Assembly: GCF_029109325.1 (NCBI RefSeq)
Contig: NZ_JAQKQJ010000018.1
Span: 416,609-480,608, forward strand
Length of the DNA stretch: 64,000 bases
Source: Nodosilinea sp. PGN35
GTDB lineage: Bacteria; Cyanobacteriota; Cyanobacteriia; Phormidesmidales; Phormidesmidaceae
Reading direction: 5' to 3'
Within the stretch, counting starts at the first letter, position 1, and each line of letters starts with the position of its first letter. Positions 19,107-28,253 of the stretch are shown one piece after another. The translations under genes and the position numbers were made by a program. Under the pieces are notes generated by a model. It worked only from the letters and a program-made list of their open reading frames with translations. It was not told where the DNA came from and searched no databases.

Positions 19107-19583
19107 ATGGCTCGATTTTTGACGCGCCGCTACGCGGCGGTGACCTGGGCTGAGGCGATCCGGCTAGCGGCGTTGGATGGCACGCCCTGGCCGGAGATCC
19201 AGGGAGTTGAGGAGGCGTACCTCCTGCACCGCGAGGAGTGGTGGGCCTGGTGGTCGGATGGGCGGTTAACGACGGCGATTGGGTTGCCGGAATCGCTGTG
19301 TTCCCAAAGTCTTTCGCTCGATGTGATCGGCCTGATCTCGGGGGTATGGGAGAGCTACGCTGGGACTCTGGCCTGTGGGTGGGCGACGCTGGCAAGGTTA
19401 GAGCAGGTATTGAGCCGAGAGCGGTTGCCACAGCCCGAGAACACGCATGGCTATGATTGGATCACTCTGGAGCGGCTGACCGTGCGGTTTACCGATGGTT
19501 CGGAAGGCGTTTTTCAGTGCTGGCATAAAGGGTATGACGAGGGCTTTGAATGCCAGATGGAATACTTAGAGTCAGGGGTTTGA
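19107..19583 (+). CDS. Hypothetical protein, 158 residues
   Basis: ATG 19107 is preceded by AGGGG at good distance. The protein is rich in Trp (HREEWWAWWSDG) and has FTDGSEGVFQCWHKGYDEGF near the C-terminus. It has no signal peptide or membrane segment. No family recognised. The flanking 276 bases upstream hold nothing obvious. Codon use is similar to the core half. Confidence 0.55.
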   Translation: MARFLTRRYAAVTWAEAIRLAALDGTPWPEIQGVEEAYLLHREEWWAWWSDGRLTTAIGLPESLCSQSLSLDVIGLISGVWESYAGTLACGWATLARLEQVLSRERLPQPENTHGYDWITLERLTVRFTDGSEGVFQCWHKGYDEGFECQMEYLESGV

Positions 19584-19638
19584 GCATACTGCGATTGCCC
19601 GGCCTGTCTCTGATAGTGCCTCTATAGCCAGGGATAGT

Positions 19639-20478
19639 TCATCGTTTACCGATTTGCGTCAACCCAAACTGACGTTTCAGCAAAAACTCTAGCAGCCGGG
19701 GGGGTAAGGCTTGCTTAAGCAAGGGAAACCAACCGCTTTTTTTGCCCAACCGCAGCGTGAGCGGCGGACGCGGCCCTAGTACCGCTTTCACCAACTGCTC
19801 CGCAAATTGATCCGCTGGCATGGCCTGCGCCTGGGAAAGTACTGCCCTAGCTCGAATCTTGGTCTCCAGCGGTGCGTACCACGACTCCGACGACAGCACT
19901 CCTGCCAACCCCTGCTCGGCGGCCAGGCCAAAGTTTGACCGAATAGCCCCTGGCTGCACCGTCACCACCTGAATGCCAAAGGGGGCGAGCTCCATCCGCA
20001 GGGCTTCGGACAGGCTGTGCAACGCCGCCTTCGACGCACAGTAAGCCCCGGCAAAGGGTGTTGTCACCACGCCCGAAATGCTGCCGATGTTGACGATCAT
20101 GCCCGATCGCTGCCGCTTCATCACCGGGGCCACCTGCTGCACCAGCTCCAGGGGAGCCATCATATTGGTCTGAAACTGCGCCTGGATCTGGGCTGGGCTG
20201 AGATCCATCAGCGGGCCAAACTGCCCAAAGCCCGCATTGTTGACCAGCAGGTCAATGCGACCCTCCTGGGCCAGCACAGTTGCAATCACCTGCTGACTAC
20301 CTGCCGAGTCTCTCACATCCAGAGGCAAGGTCATAATACTGTGGGCCTTCAGGCTATCCAGGGTCTCTAACCGTCTGGACGTCGCGATTACCCGACAGCC
20401 CCGTTGATGGAAGGCCTGGCAAAGCGCTTTACCAATACCCGACGAACAGCCGGTAATCAGGACAACAGGAGATGCCAT
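19639..20478 (-). CDS. SDR family oxidoreductase
   Basis: A 279-residue classical short-chain dehydrogenase. The dinucleotide motif TGCSSGIG is at 9-16, NNAG at 80-83, a Ser in GSIS at about 132-135, and Y146-CAS-K150 completes the catalytic set. The C-terminal GKKSGWFPLLKQALPPRLLE resembles cyanobacterial and mycobacterial lipid-type SDRs. Substrate unknown. It is transcribed divergently from the MerR gene, with 61 bases between starts, so a shared control region is likely. Confidence 0.9.
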   Translation of the reverse strand: MASPVVLITGCSSGIGKALCQAFHQRGCRVIATSRRLETLDSLKAHSIMTLPLDVRDSAGSQQVIATVLAQEGRIDLLVNNAGFGQFGPLMDLSPAQIQAQFQTNMMAPLELVQQVAPVMKRQRSGMIVNIGSISGVVTTPFAGAYCASKAALHSLSEALRMELAPFGIQVVTVQPGAIRSNFGLAAEQGLAGVLSSESWYAPLETKIRARAVLSQAQAMPADQFAEQLVKAVLGPRPPLTLRLGKKSGWFPLLKQALPPRLLEFLLKRQFGLTQIGKR

Positions 20479-20539
20479 AGGATAATTGCAATCTAGAGTG
20501 ATATTGACAGTTTAATTTGCAAGTGTTTATCATGGGCCT

Positions 20540-21205
20540 ATGAGCATGTTGCAACAAATTGCCCAGCAACAGACCGAGATGGTCTTAGATCGCTTCGTTG
20601 AGGTGACCAACGACCTACTACCCCAGTTTTTGCCCAGCCAGAGTTCTGGCAGTCGCGGGCAAGAGCCGGTGAACCCTCGGCTGGTGCGCTACTACACCAC
20701 TCAGGGATGGTTAGATAAGCCCCTCAAGCAGGGGCGCGAAGCTCGGTACACCTACCGGCATCTACTGCAATTGCTGGTGCTGCGCCGTCTGCTGGCGGAG
20801 GGCTACAGCGCCAGTTCCATCGGCAGCCTAATTGGCGGCCAGGGTGACGCGGCCCTAGAAAACATTCTGCAGGGCGGCGTGCAGCTGACGGTGGAGGCGG
20901 CAAACCCAGCGCTGGCGTTTTTGTCCCAAATTCGCGACCGCAGGGAATCCTCTCCAACAGACCACTCGCCCAAGCGCTCTGCCAGTCCCGCGATGCAGGC
21001 TCCCCTGGCAGTACCTGCTTCGGCACCCGCTACCCCATCGACCTCTACCCCCCAAACCTGGGCTCGTCTAGAGATCCTCGACGGTCTAGAACTTCACGTC
21101 CGCCAAGACTTTGTGGCACCTGCCACCGCCCACGAGCGAGACAGCCTGCTCCAGCTGATCGCCGACCACCTCGCCCACCTCAAATCCACCCAGAGGCCAC
21201 CATGA
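20540..21205 (+). CDS. MerR-type helix-turn-helix regulator
   Basis: Residues about 45-100 form a MerR-like winged helix (NPRLVRYYTTQGWLDKPLKQ, then YRHLLQLLVLRRLLAEGYS, SSIGSLI). A Pro/Ser/Ala-rich linker and a C-terminal helix-forming region follow. Its stop overlaps the ATG of the VWA gene (ATGA at 21202), so the two are translationally coupled. In cyanobacteria this MerR-VWA pairing recurs, suggesting that the regulator and the VWA protein act in one process (inference). Confidence 0.8.
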   Translation: MSMLQQIAQQQTEMVLDRFVEVTNDLLPQFLPSQSSGSRGQEPVNPRLVRYYTTQGWLDKPLKQGREARYTYRHLLQLLVLRRLLAEGYSASSIGSLIGGQGDAALENILQGGVQLTVEAANPALAFLSQIRDRRESSPTDHSPKRSASPAMQAPLAVPASAPATPSTSTPQTWARLEILDGLELHVRQDFVAPATAHERDSLLQLIADHLAHLKSTQRPP

Positions 21206-22476
21206 CCCCAGCCAAACCCGCTCTTCCTACCGTCGAACTGATACCGCTCCACGGGGCGATCGTCACCCAGCAGCCCATGACTCTCGATGTGCTGGTGCGC
21301 ATCACCCCCCCAGCCGTTACCCTCAAGGCCGATCGCGTGCCGCTTAACCTGAGCCTGGCGATCGATCGCTCCGGATCCATGCAGGGGCAGAAGATGCACT
21401 ACGCCCGTGAAGCGGCCCGCTTTGCCGTGGAGAATTTGCTGCCCTGCGATCGCATCAGCGTGGTACTCTTCGACGACCGCATTGAAACCCTGGTGCCCAG
21501 CACCCTGGCCACCGACAAAAACACCCTGCTCGAAAAGCTCAGCCACGTCCATTCGCGAGGTTCCACGGCGCTCCACGCCGGTTGGGTCGAGGGCGGAGTG
21601 CAGGTGAGCCAGTACCTCAACCCCGCCCAGCTCAACCGGGTGATCGTGCTCTCCGACGGGTTAGCCAATGTGGGGGAGACGAGGCCGGATGCAATCGCCA
21701 GCGATGTCCACGGCCTGGCCCAACACGGGGTCAGCACCACCACCCTAGGCATTGGCGACGACTACAGCGAAGACCTGCTGGCGGCCATGGCCCGCAGCGG
21801 CGACGGCAACTTTTTCCACATCGAGTCGGCGGATCAGCTCCCGACGATCTTTGAAACTGAGCTATCGGGCCTGGCGGCTACCCTGGGCCAGCGGGTCAGC
21901 CTGGGCATCAAGCCGGGCAGCGGCGTTATCGTCATGGACGTGCTGAATGACTTTGAGCTGACCGACACCCGGCGCTACAAGCTGCCTAACCTGATGGTGG
22001 GTACGCTCATTCAGGTAGTGGTGCGCTTGCAGGTGCCTGCTATGGAGCGCAGCGGCGAACTGATGCAGGTGCGCCTGGCCTGGGATGATGCTGAGCAGCC
22101 CGGTCGGCAGATGCTGCGGGCCGGGCTGGAGCTGCCCCTGGTGAGTGCTGAGCAGTTTAGCGACTTCCCCGCCAACCCAGCGGTGCAAGAGCAGGTGGCT
22201 TTGCTCATGGCAGCTCGTGCCCGCCGCGAAGCAGTAATGTACTCCGACCGGGGCGACTATGCTGCCGCTGGTATGTCCCTAGCCAATGCCCGAATGGAAA
22301 TGGCCGCGATGGCACCCAGTGCGGCCCTGCTAGAAGAGCAATCCATTCTGGAAGATTTAGAAGCTGACTACCAGAGTGGCAATGTGACCAGCGCTCGCAA
22401 GAAGGCGTTTTCCCAGTCCTTCAACCTGTCGCGATCGGGCAAGTCTAAGCCCCGACGCTCCATGGATTCTAAATAG
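21202..22476 (+). CDS. VWA domain-containing protein
   Basis: A 424-residue protein. The MIDAS motif is complete: DRSGS at 55-59, a Thr in GSTALHAG, and an Asp in LSDGLANVGETRPD. Residues after about 230 form a beta-rich region and a helical tail (ANARMEMAAMAPSAALLEE). No signal peptide. Metal-dependent ligand binding is expected; the partner is unknown. It overlaps the MerR gene by four bases. Confidence 0.85.
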   Translation: MTPAKPALPTVELIPLHGAIVTQQPMTLDVLVRITPPAVTLKADRVPLNLSLAIDRSGSMQGQKMHYAREAARFAVENLLPCDRISVVLFDDRIETLVPSTLATDKNTLLEKLSHVHSRGSTALHAGWVEGGVQVSQYLNPAQLNRVIVLSDGLANVGETRPDAIASDVHGLAQHGVSTTTLGIGDDYSEDLLAAMARSGDGNFFHIESADQLPTIFETELSGLAATLGQRVSLGIKPGSGVIVMDVLNDFELTDTRRYKLPNLMVGTLIQVVVRLQVPAMERSGELMQVRLAWDDAEQPGRQMLRAGLELPLVSAEQFSDFPANPAVQEQVALLMAARARREAVMYSDRGDYAAAGMSLANARMEMAAMAPSAALLEEQSILEDLEADYQSGNVTSARKKAFSQSFNLSRSGKSKPRRSMDSK

Positions 22477-22599
22477 GCGACGGCACTAGGTGGTTGTATC
22501 GGCCTGGGTATAATTATTGCCAGGCCTACAACCGCACCCAACGGTACACCACCCACTGGGACGAGCTGGTTATTATGCAATGAACCCATACACCGGTCA

Positions 22600-23112
22600 T
22601 TATTTTGCTTCGGATGTTACTGTCTCAATAACCAATGTAAGGCTGTTAATTTGTTCATTAATTTCATCAATCTGAGTAGCTCGAAGTGGATTGATCTCTC
22701 GAATGCCTTTACCTAACGTTTCGCCAACATTCGAGATCCCCTGGCTAGTACTGCTTACAACCCAACCCACGAGGGTAGTAACTGGGAAGGGTCTTAACCC
22801 TCGACCCACAGCATTCGTAGTTTCGCTGAGACTATGAAACACTGTCTCAGTGATTGCAGCGCCTGCTTCGGCACTTCTGTGCCTCTCAAGATAGGAGACT
22901 TTCTTTTTTTCAAAAGCACAGATGACAGCCCAGGCTTCATCAATGGTCATTTGGAGGCCTTTCCATAAAACAGGCCTCACCTTTGGAGGAGTAACCATAC
23001 CCTTCCGCTTTCGCTGAATCACACGTTCCGCAATTTTTATATAGTTCATGGATTGAGTAAACCTGTTTTGAAGTCGTCGCTCCAGATATATCAATACCGC
23101 TATCCAACACAA
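22600..23112 (-). CDS. Hypothetical protein
   Basis: The frame starts at TTG 23112, overlapping the stop of the HNH gene by 13 bases; ATG 23049 is an alternative. The N-terminal half is basic (IAERVIQRKRKGM), and the middle has repeated Ser/Thr/Gly segments (FHSLSETTNAVGRGLRPF, SSTSQGISNVGETLGKGI). No domain recognised. Probably in one transcript with the HNH gene. Confidence 0.5.
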   Translation of the reverse strand: MCWIAVLIYLERRLQNRFTQSMNYIKIAERVIQRKRKGMVTPPKVRPVLWKGLQMTIDEAWAVICAFEKKKVSYLERHRSAEAGAAITETVFHSLSETTNAVGRGLRPFPVTTLVGWVVSSTSQGISNVGETLGKGIREINPLRATQIDEINEQINSLTLVIETVTSEAK

Positions 23113-24254
23113 AAGCCCTGGTTTACAGCCAGGGGCAACAGTGGTTTTACCACCTGCTCATAAGCATTCCCTAACCGCTGTACATCTAACAGTTCATCCA
23201 TAGTGCTTACGCCTAAGTCACTGATAAAAGGATCTATCTGTCTTTCCCATTTGCCTGCTGATAGAGCTTTGCGAGTTGCCACTAGCCCACAGTGTTGAAG
23301 TGTTACAAATTGGGCAAAATACTTGTTGGAAGGAAGATTGTTCGACTTAGCCGAATTGACCTCCGGCAGTGTCGGCACCAAATTCCACAGCTGGTCGTGG
23401 GCCACAAATGACCAGGGCAGGTAATGGTCTAGGGAAAACCGGTTGGGGTCAATCACCTGCTGAGAATAGATGTAGCGGAGCGGTTGGGAGCGCAGCACCA
23501 ACTTCCAGTAGTCGGTCTGCTTGGACAGCGAATCGCGCCGGGTAGGCATGAATAGTTTGTTAGCGATCGCGGGAGTACTCGGGTTTCGCTTCTGCATGTA
23601 GGTTAGCCATTCCCACACGGCCCAACCGCGCACAATTCCGTAGTGCTCCTCTAGGTAGCTGGCCCAAGCCGGATGAATGATCACTGCCTGACAACGGTTG
23701 TGCTGTTCTGAGTCAAATCAATAGAGTGGTTTGTCGCTGTTGAAGCAACGATTTGCGATCGCAGGTATGGCGACCTCTAGCTGGTTCCCCTTGCCCCAAC
23801 TAACTCCCGCCAGTTGGTGTTCTAGAAAGGGCGCAATCAGCCGGAAGGGAACGTAACGGCTGAGGTGAGACACCACATCACCTAAATCCTGAAGAGCGAT
23901 CGCTTTTCTTAAAAGCGTTTTATCGGTATCTCGAAAGCGGATGATGGGCTCAGTTATGGTTAAATCCAGGGCATCGAGCTTATGAGCCACTTGGTCTTGG
24001 GTGCCAAAGGACAATTTGAAGAACGTGTGGGGAAACCAGGCGTTAGCCAGCATCTCCACGATCAGGTTTTGAAAGCTGATTGGCTCTGTCGCCTCAAAGC
24101 GGCGACGCTTCAAAATATCGAGCAGTGACAGAAAGAAGAGGTATTTGTAGGAGTTAGTGGTGTCGGCAAATAGACGGGTTAATGCAGCAACATTGACCTT
24201 GCTTAAGTCAGGTAATTGACTAAAAGCCCCAGAAGGCAGTCGATCGTCATCCAT
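23100..24254 (-). pseudogene. HNH endonuclease-type protein interrupted by an in-frame TGA
   Basis: ATG 24254 opens a frame reading to a TGA at 23718-23720, and the same frame continues to 23100. Without the stop the protein has 384 residues. The N-terminal part is helical; the C-terminal part holds FSLDHYLPWSFVAHDQLWNL, VP, and an N-x2-K-x2-N-L-P-S segment, the HNH fold (D-H, N, then K/N/P). The stop lies between NSDKPLY and FDSEQHN. A shorter product from GTG/ATG 23684 would keep the HNH motif. Preceded by an XRE-type regulator at 24296-24526. Nonsense mutation or sequencing error. Confidence 0.65.
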
Positions 24255-24295
24255 ACCTAGGGACTCACTACAAGGGTTGCCTATAGGGTAGGCAG

Positions 24296-24526
24296 CTAAG
24301 AGCTAAAGTCATCGGGCAGTTCACTGAGCGTTACACCTAGGGCATCGCACAGGGCCTTCATTTGCGGCACCGTGAGGCTAGCTATACTCATGCCTCGTTC
24401 CCAGTTGCTCACGGTCTTGCCGCTGACATCTAGAATCCGGGCTAGCGCCTCCTGGGAAAGCCCCGCTCGCTTTCTCAAGTCTTTGAGGGTTGGCTGATTA
24501 GGCTGATCGGACTGAGATCGCGGCAT
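24296..24526 (-). CDS. XRE-family HTH regulator
   Basis: A 76-residue protein with one helix-turn-helix: TLKDLRKRAGLSQEALARIL, then DVSGKTVSNWERG and LTVPQMKALCDALGVTLSEL. It lies upstream of the HNH gene on the same strand, 41 bases apart, and is likely to control it. Repeated TTCTAG and a GAAAC/GTTTC repeat lie upstream. Confidence 0.85.
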   Translation of the reverse strand: MPRSQSDQPNQPTLKDLRKRAGLSQEALARILDVSGKTVSNWERGMSIASLTVPQMKALCDALGVTLSELPDDFSS

Positions 24527-24538
24527 TTAGAAATTGAA

Positions 24539-24600
24539 TTCTAGGAATCGGTTGACAATTTGGCCTCTTTTTTGGAAACTGGTTTCTAGTTTCGTTCTAG
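24539..24600. promoter_or_regulatory. Putative XRE operator/promoter region
   Basis: TTCTAG occurs at about 24539, 24584 and 24594, and GAAAC-TG-GTTTC forms a short inverted repeat at 24575-24586. A TTGACA lies at 24552-24557 on the plus strand but has no clear -10. Position directly upstream of the XRE gene suggests autoregulation. Confidence 0.35.
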
Positions 24601-24676
24601 AACAGGCTGAAAACATCGGGAGGGCACTGTGGATCAGTGTCTCACCCTCATTTGCCCTGGCTCAAGTTATTACAGC

Positions 24677-24858
24677 ATGAATATCAGCCCATTCCATGTT
24701 CGGGCGATTGTGCGCTTTCTGCCTGATATGCAGCGGGTGGTGGTCAATCGCTTTCGTCGCCGCTCGGATGCGGAAGAATGCCTACGGGTGCTGTGTCGCG
24801 CTCTACTGGTCGCGACTACACGCTGCTTTACTATCCCCCCGGAGAGGAATCTACGTTT
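24677..24858 (+). pseudogene. Small conserved-looking ORF broken by a frameshift, upstream of the MazG-like gene
   Basis: ATG 24677 begins FHVRAIVRFLPDMQRVVVNR and continues as FRRRSDAEE-LRVL. Near 24800 the sensible reading moves to the -1 frame (TGRDYTLLYYPPGEEST), which runs directly into the MazG-like ORF. The two together look like one small protein of about 60 residues. Either it has been shifted, or it overlaps the next gene. No function known. Confidence 0.4.
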
Positions 24859-25185
24859 ATGGTGCGCAAGGAATACAACAAGCTGGTGCGCGATCGCATC
24901 CCTGAAATCCTCGAAAGCCAGCAGGTCAAGTTTGGCGTTGAGGAGATGACCCAGGCCGACTACTGCCAGGCATTGCGGCAAAAGCTGATCGAGGAAGCGC
25001 TGGAAGCGGCCGAAGCCGGTGAAGACACCTTGGTGATAGAACTAGCCGACCTATGGGAGGTGATTGATGCCACGATGGTGGCCTACGGCCTTCAGCGGAA
25101 CCAGGTGCTGGCTTGCCAGATGCAGCGGCGCATGGAGCGGGGAGCCTTTAGCCAAAAGTTGCGACTGCTCTGGACAGAAACCTAG
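24859..25185 (+). CDS. MazG-like / phosphoribosyl-ATP pyrophosphohydrolase-type protein
   Basis: ATG 24859 gives 108 residues starting MVRKEYNKLVRDRIPEILES, the hallmark of this family, followed by LRQKLIEEALEAAEAGED, TLVIELADLWEVIDATMVAYG with the E-x-x-E and E-x-x-D acidic metal-binding residues. These enzymes remove abnormal nucleotides or cleave phosphoribosyl-ATP. The frame is open further upstream to 24778, but that part fits the broken small ORF better. Confidence 0.8.
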   Translation: MVRKEYNKLVRDRIPEILESQQVKFGVEEMTQADYCQALRQKLIEEALEAAEAGEDTLVIELADLWEVIDATMVAYGLQRNQVLACQMQRRMERGAFSQKLRLLWTET

Positions 25186-25359
25186 CAGAATTGGGCTTGC
25201 CCAGGAGAAGCGGCCCATCAGTGTCATAGGATCCTACGGGTAGCTGTACAGGACTGTTACCTTACTAAATTACAGGTTATTTTGTGGCTAAGTTTGCAGC
25301 TTTATGATTGCTTGGGCGGCAATGTAGTACAAAAGCACTGGCTCAAGGGTTGTGCGGTT

Positions 25360-25587
25360 ATGAATGAATTTCAAATTGTGACGCCTGATGAAACTGCTGC
25401 GGCCCAGTTCATGACGGTAGTTCAAGCAGAGGATGTCAGCATTGAGGACTGGAGCGAGAGCCGCCCTGGTGAGGAATATGACAACTGTGTCTGTAGTTTT
25501 GGGCTTACCCAGCTCAGCTCTAAGAAGTTGAACCGAGTAGCAGACTTTCTTGGTGTTGCCCTAATTTATGTTGAACAGGATATTTAA
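25360..25587 (+). CDS. Hypothetical protein, 75 residues
   Basis: ATG 25360 is chosen (MNEFQIVTPDETAAAQFM); a longer frame begins at 25282 without a good ribosome site. The protein is acidic with a conserved-looking CVCSFGLTQLSSKKLNRVAD segment. No family recognised. About 180 bases without a gene follow. Confidence 0.5.
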   Translation: MNEFQIVTPDETAAAQFMTVVQAEDVSIEDWSESRPGEEYDNCVCSFGLTQLSSKKLNRVADFLGVALIYVEQDI

Positions 25588-25768
25588 CCTCTGGTCAAGG
25601 ACTATCTGTGGAAGCCCTTTGAGCAGTAGCGTATAGATGGGGAATGGGACAGCCAAGGTGTAGGCTGTAAAACATTGTGTAAAGAAATTTAAGCAAGACG
25701 CTGTGTGCGCCTCCTCAGTGGTTGGGCTTGGCTAAACTGCGGTAAATGCCCACCCCCGAGGAGCCTGC

Positions 25769-27883
25769 GTGAGCCTGAAGGATCTGGCGATTCAAGACGA
25801 GTACCGCAGCAGCGAGTGCAACATCGTCAAGGATTTTTACATCCCGTGCCTTGAGCAGGCGACGGTGTACAACCGGGCGGTAGGTTATTTTTCTAGCTCG
25901 TCGATGGCCGCTGTGGCCCAGGGGCTGACGGCGTTTGTGCGATCGGGGGGCAGAATGCGCCTGATCACCTCGCCGCAGCTGTCGGAGGAGGATGTGCAGG
26001 CGATTGAGCAGGGGCTCAAAAACCGGGAGCAGGCCGTTGAGGCGGTGCTGCTGCGGGAGCTGGCGGTGGAGCTGCCCCAGGTGCTTCAAGACCGGCTGGC
26101 GGCGTTGGCCTGGCTGCTGAGTAAGGGGCTATTGGAGATTAAGCTGGCGGTGCCCAAAACCCTGCGCCTGCGGGGCATCTATCACGAAAAGCTAGGGGTT
26201 TTTGCAGACGACGAGAACAACATAGTGGCGTTTACGGGGTCGCCCAATGAAAGTGCCAGCGCGCTGATCGACAATTTTGAATGTCTGGATGTCTACTGCT
26301 CTTGGGATGATGGGGTACGGCGGCGGGCCTTGCAAAAGGCGCAGCACTTTCAGGATTTGTGGAATGACCAGACGAAGAATATAGAGGTGATGGCATTTCC
26401 TGAGGCGGTGGCGCGATCGCTGCTTCAGCTCTGCCCAGCCCAGGCACCCACTCAAGAGCCCAGAGTCGCCACCAGTCCGGGGGATTACACCGTCGATGAT
26501 TCCTCGCTCCCAGAGCTGCTTAGCGGGGGCACGCCAAAACTCCCACCGAGCATCACCCTGCGCCCCTACCAGCAGCAGGCGATTGCCAACTGGTTTGCCA
26601 ACCACGGGCGCGGCACGCTAAAGATGGCGACGGGCAGCGGTAAGACAATCACGGCGCTGGCGATCACCGCCGCTCTCTACGACAAAATTCAGCTCCAGGC
26701 GCTGATCGTGGTGTGCCCCTACCGCCACCTGGTCAGCCAGTGGGCGCGGGAGTGCCGCAGGTTTGGCCTGGAGCCGATTCTCGCCTACGACAACGTCAAG
26801 CAGTGGCAAGACCGGCTGTCGAGCCAGCTCTACAGCGTGCGCTCGGGCTACCAGCCCTTTGTCACAGTGATCACCACCAACGCCACGCTGACGGGCAGCG
26901 GCCTCCAGTCGCAGCTGCCGTATTTTCCTGAAAAAACATTGATCATTGGCGATGAGGCCCACAATTTGGGGGCCAGACGGCTAGAGCAGAGCCTGCCCCG
27001 CACGGTGGGGCTGCGGCTGGCGCTGTCGGCCACCCCCGAGCGCTACTTCGACGAAACGGGCACCGAGGGCATCTTCACCTACTTTGGCCCGGTGCTACAG
27101 CCGGAGTTTACCCTAGCCGATGCGATCGCCCAGGGAGCCCTGGTCCGCTACCGCTACTACCCCATCCTGGTAGAGCTGACCGAGGAAGAAACTCAGCAGT
27201 ACGCCACCCTCAGCCGCAAAATTGGCCAGATCGCCTCCCTGGGTGACGGCGAGCTGGAGGACAAGATCAAGGGGCTGCTCAACCAGCGATCGCGGCTGGT
27301 GGGCAATGCGGCCAATAAATTGGCGGCGCTGCGATCGCTAATGGGCGATCGCCTCCACACGTCCCACACCCTGGTCTACTGCGGTGACGGCAGCGTGGAG
27401 GATAGCGTGTCCCAGGAGACCTACCGCTCTGTCGAGGCGGTCACGGCCCTGCTGGGCAAAGAGCTGGGCTACCGGGTCAACACCTACACCGCCGACACCC
27501 CCCTGGAGGAACGCGAAGACCTGCGCCAGCGGTTTGAGTCGGGAGAATTGCAGGGCCTGGTCGCCATCCGCTGCCTGGACGAAGGGGTTGACATTCCCGC
27601 CACCCAGACGGCGGTGATCATGGCCAGCAGCGGCAACCCGCGCCAGTTTGTGCAGCGGCGGGGCCGGGTGCTGCGGCGTTCCCCCGGCAAAGATCGGGCG
27701 ACCATTTTTGACATGATCGTCGTGCCCCCGGCGCTGGAGGGCGAGTCGTTGGCGGTGGAGCGGGGGCTGCTAAAAAAGGAGCTACGCCGCTTTGTGGAGT
27801 TCGCGCAGCTAGCCGACAATGCGGGCGAGGCCAGGGTGCAACTGCTCGACCTGCAAAAGCGCTACGGCCTCTTGGACATGTGA
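25769..27883 (+). CDS. PLD-nuclease/SF2 helicase, Dnd-system restriction-type protein
   Basis: A 704-residue protein starting at GTG 25769 with GAGGAG upstream. Residues 1-210 are PLD-like: YHEKLGVFAD (HxK at about 138-140) and TGSPNESASAL. Residues about 270-650 are an SF2 helicase: RPYQQQAI, ATGSGKT (about 287), GDEAHNLG (about 394), LSATPERY, LVYCGDGS, CLDEGVDIP and QRRGRVLRR. Helicases of this build accompany DNA phosphorothioation (dnd) genes as restriction components, and the dnd-type genes at 29200 and 32733 support that here. Free-standing use in defence is also possible. Confidence 0.75.
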   Translation: MSLKDLAIQDEYRSSECNIVKDFYIPCLEQATVYNRAVGYFSSSSMAAVAQGLTAFVRSGGRMRLITSPQLSEEDVQAIEQGLKNREQAVEAVLLRELAVELPQVLQDRLAALAWLLSKGLLEIKLAVPKTLRLRGIYHEKLGVFADDENNIVAFTGSPNESASALIDNFECLDVYCSWDDGVRRRALQKAQHFQDLWNDQTKNIEVMAFPEAVARSLLQLCPAQAPTQEPRVATSPGDYTVDDSSLPELLSGGTPKLPPSITLRPYQQQAIANWFANHGRGTLKMATGSGKTITALAITAALYDKIQLQALIVVCPYRHLVSQWARECRRFGLEPILAYDNVKQWQDRLSSQLYSVRSGYQPFVTVITTNATLTGSGLQSQLPYFPEKTLIIGDEAHNLGARRLEQSLPRTVGLRLALSATPERYFDETGTEGIFTYFGPVLQPEFTLADAIAQGALVRYRYYPILVELTEEETQQYATLSRKIGQIASLGDGELEDKIKGLLNQRSRLVGNAANKLAALRSLMGDRLHTSHTLVYCGDGSVEDSVSQETYRSVEAVTALLGKELGYRVNTYTADTPLEEREDLRQRFESGELQGLVAIRCLDEGVDIPATQTAVIMASSGNPRQFVQRRGRVLRRSPGKDRATIFDMIVVPPALEGESLAVERGLLKKELRRFVEFAQLADNAGEARVQLLDLQKRYGLLDM

Positions 27884-27956
27884 AGCCGGGCTGTGAAGGG
27901 GAACCTACAATGGGGTAAGGCTGCTGGGGGCGTTGTTAACGATGGAGTGAGCACAA

Positions 27957-28192
27957 TGATTCAATCCGAAATTTTACAAACGATGCAACAGGCTTCCATT
28001 CAGGAACGCATCAACTTGATTGAGTTGTTGTTGCAGTCTTTAAAGGATGAACTAACTCAGGTTCAGCCTGCTCAAGCGAACGAGCCCACAGCCCAACGCC
28101 GAACGTTTGGCTGCATGAAAGAGACAGGGCAAATTCAGGGAGATATTGTGTCTCCAGCCCTGACCGAAAGCGAGTGGGAAGTTTTACAGTGA
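27957..28192 (+). CDS. Antitoxin-type small protein
   Basis: ATG 27957 gives 78 residues: ILQTMQQASIQERINLIELL, LQSLKDELTQ, then a basic, disordered-looking tail (RRTFGCMKETGQIQGDIVSP) of the Phd-like toxin-binding kind. The stop overlaps a GTG that begins a PIN toxin-like reading frame. The toxin is destroyed, leaving this antitoxin alone. Confidence 0.6.
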
Positions 28193-28224
28193 ACCTGCTG
28201 CTTGATACCCACATTTGGCTTTAG
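28189..28224 (+). pseudogene. PIN-domain (VapC-like) toxin remnant
   Basis: GTG 28189 overlaps the antitoxin stop and encodes MNLLLDTHIWL, the exact start pattern of PIN toxins (with the first catalytic Asp), but the next codon is TAG where Trp is usual, and homology does not resume. The DUF4058 gene begins 30 bases on. A cut and inactivated toxin. Confidence 0.6.
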
Positions 28225-28253
28225 AAGCATCGTCTGAGCGGCCAGGATGACCT

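Noticed and set aside
21582..22188. Long open frames opposite or shifted to the VWA gene
   Set aside because: High-GC shadows of the VWA coding frame with no ribosome site or family match.
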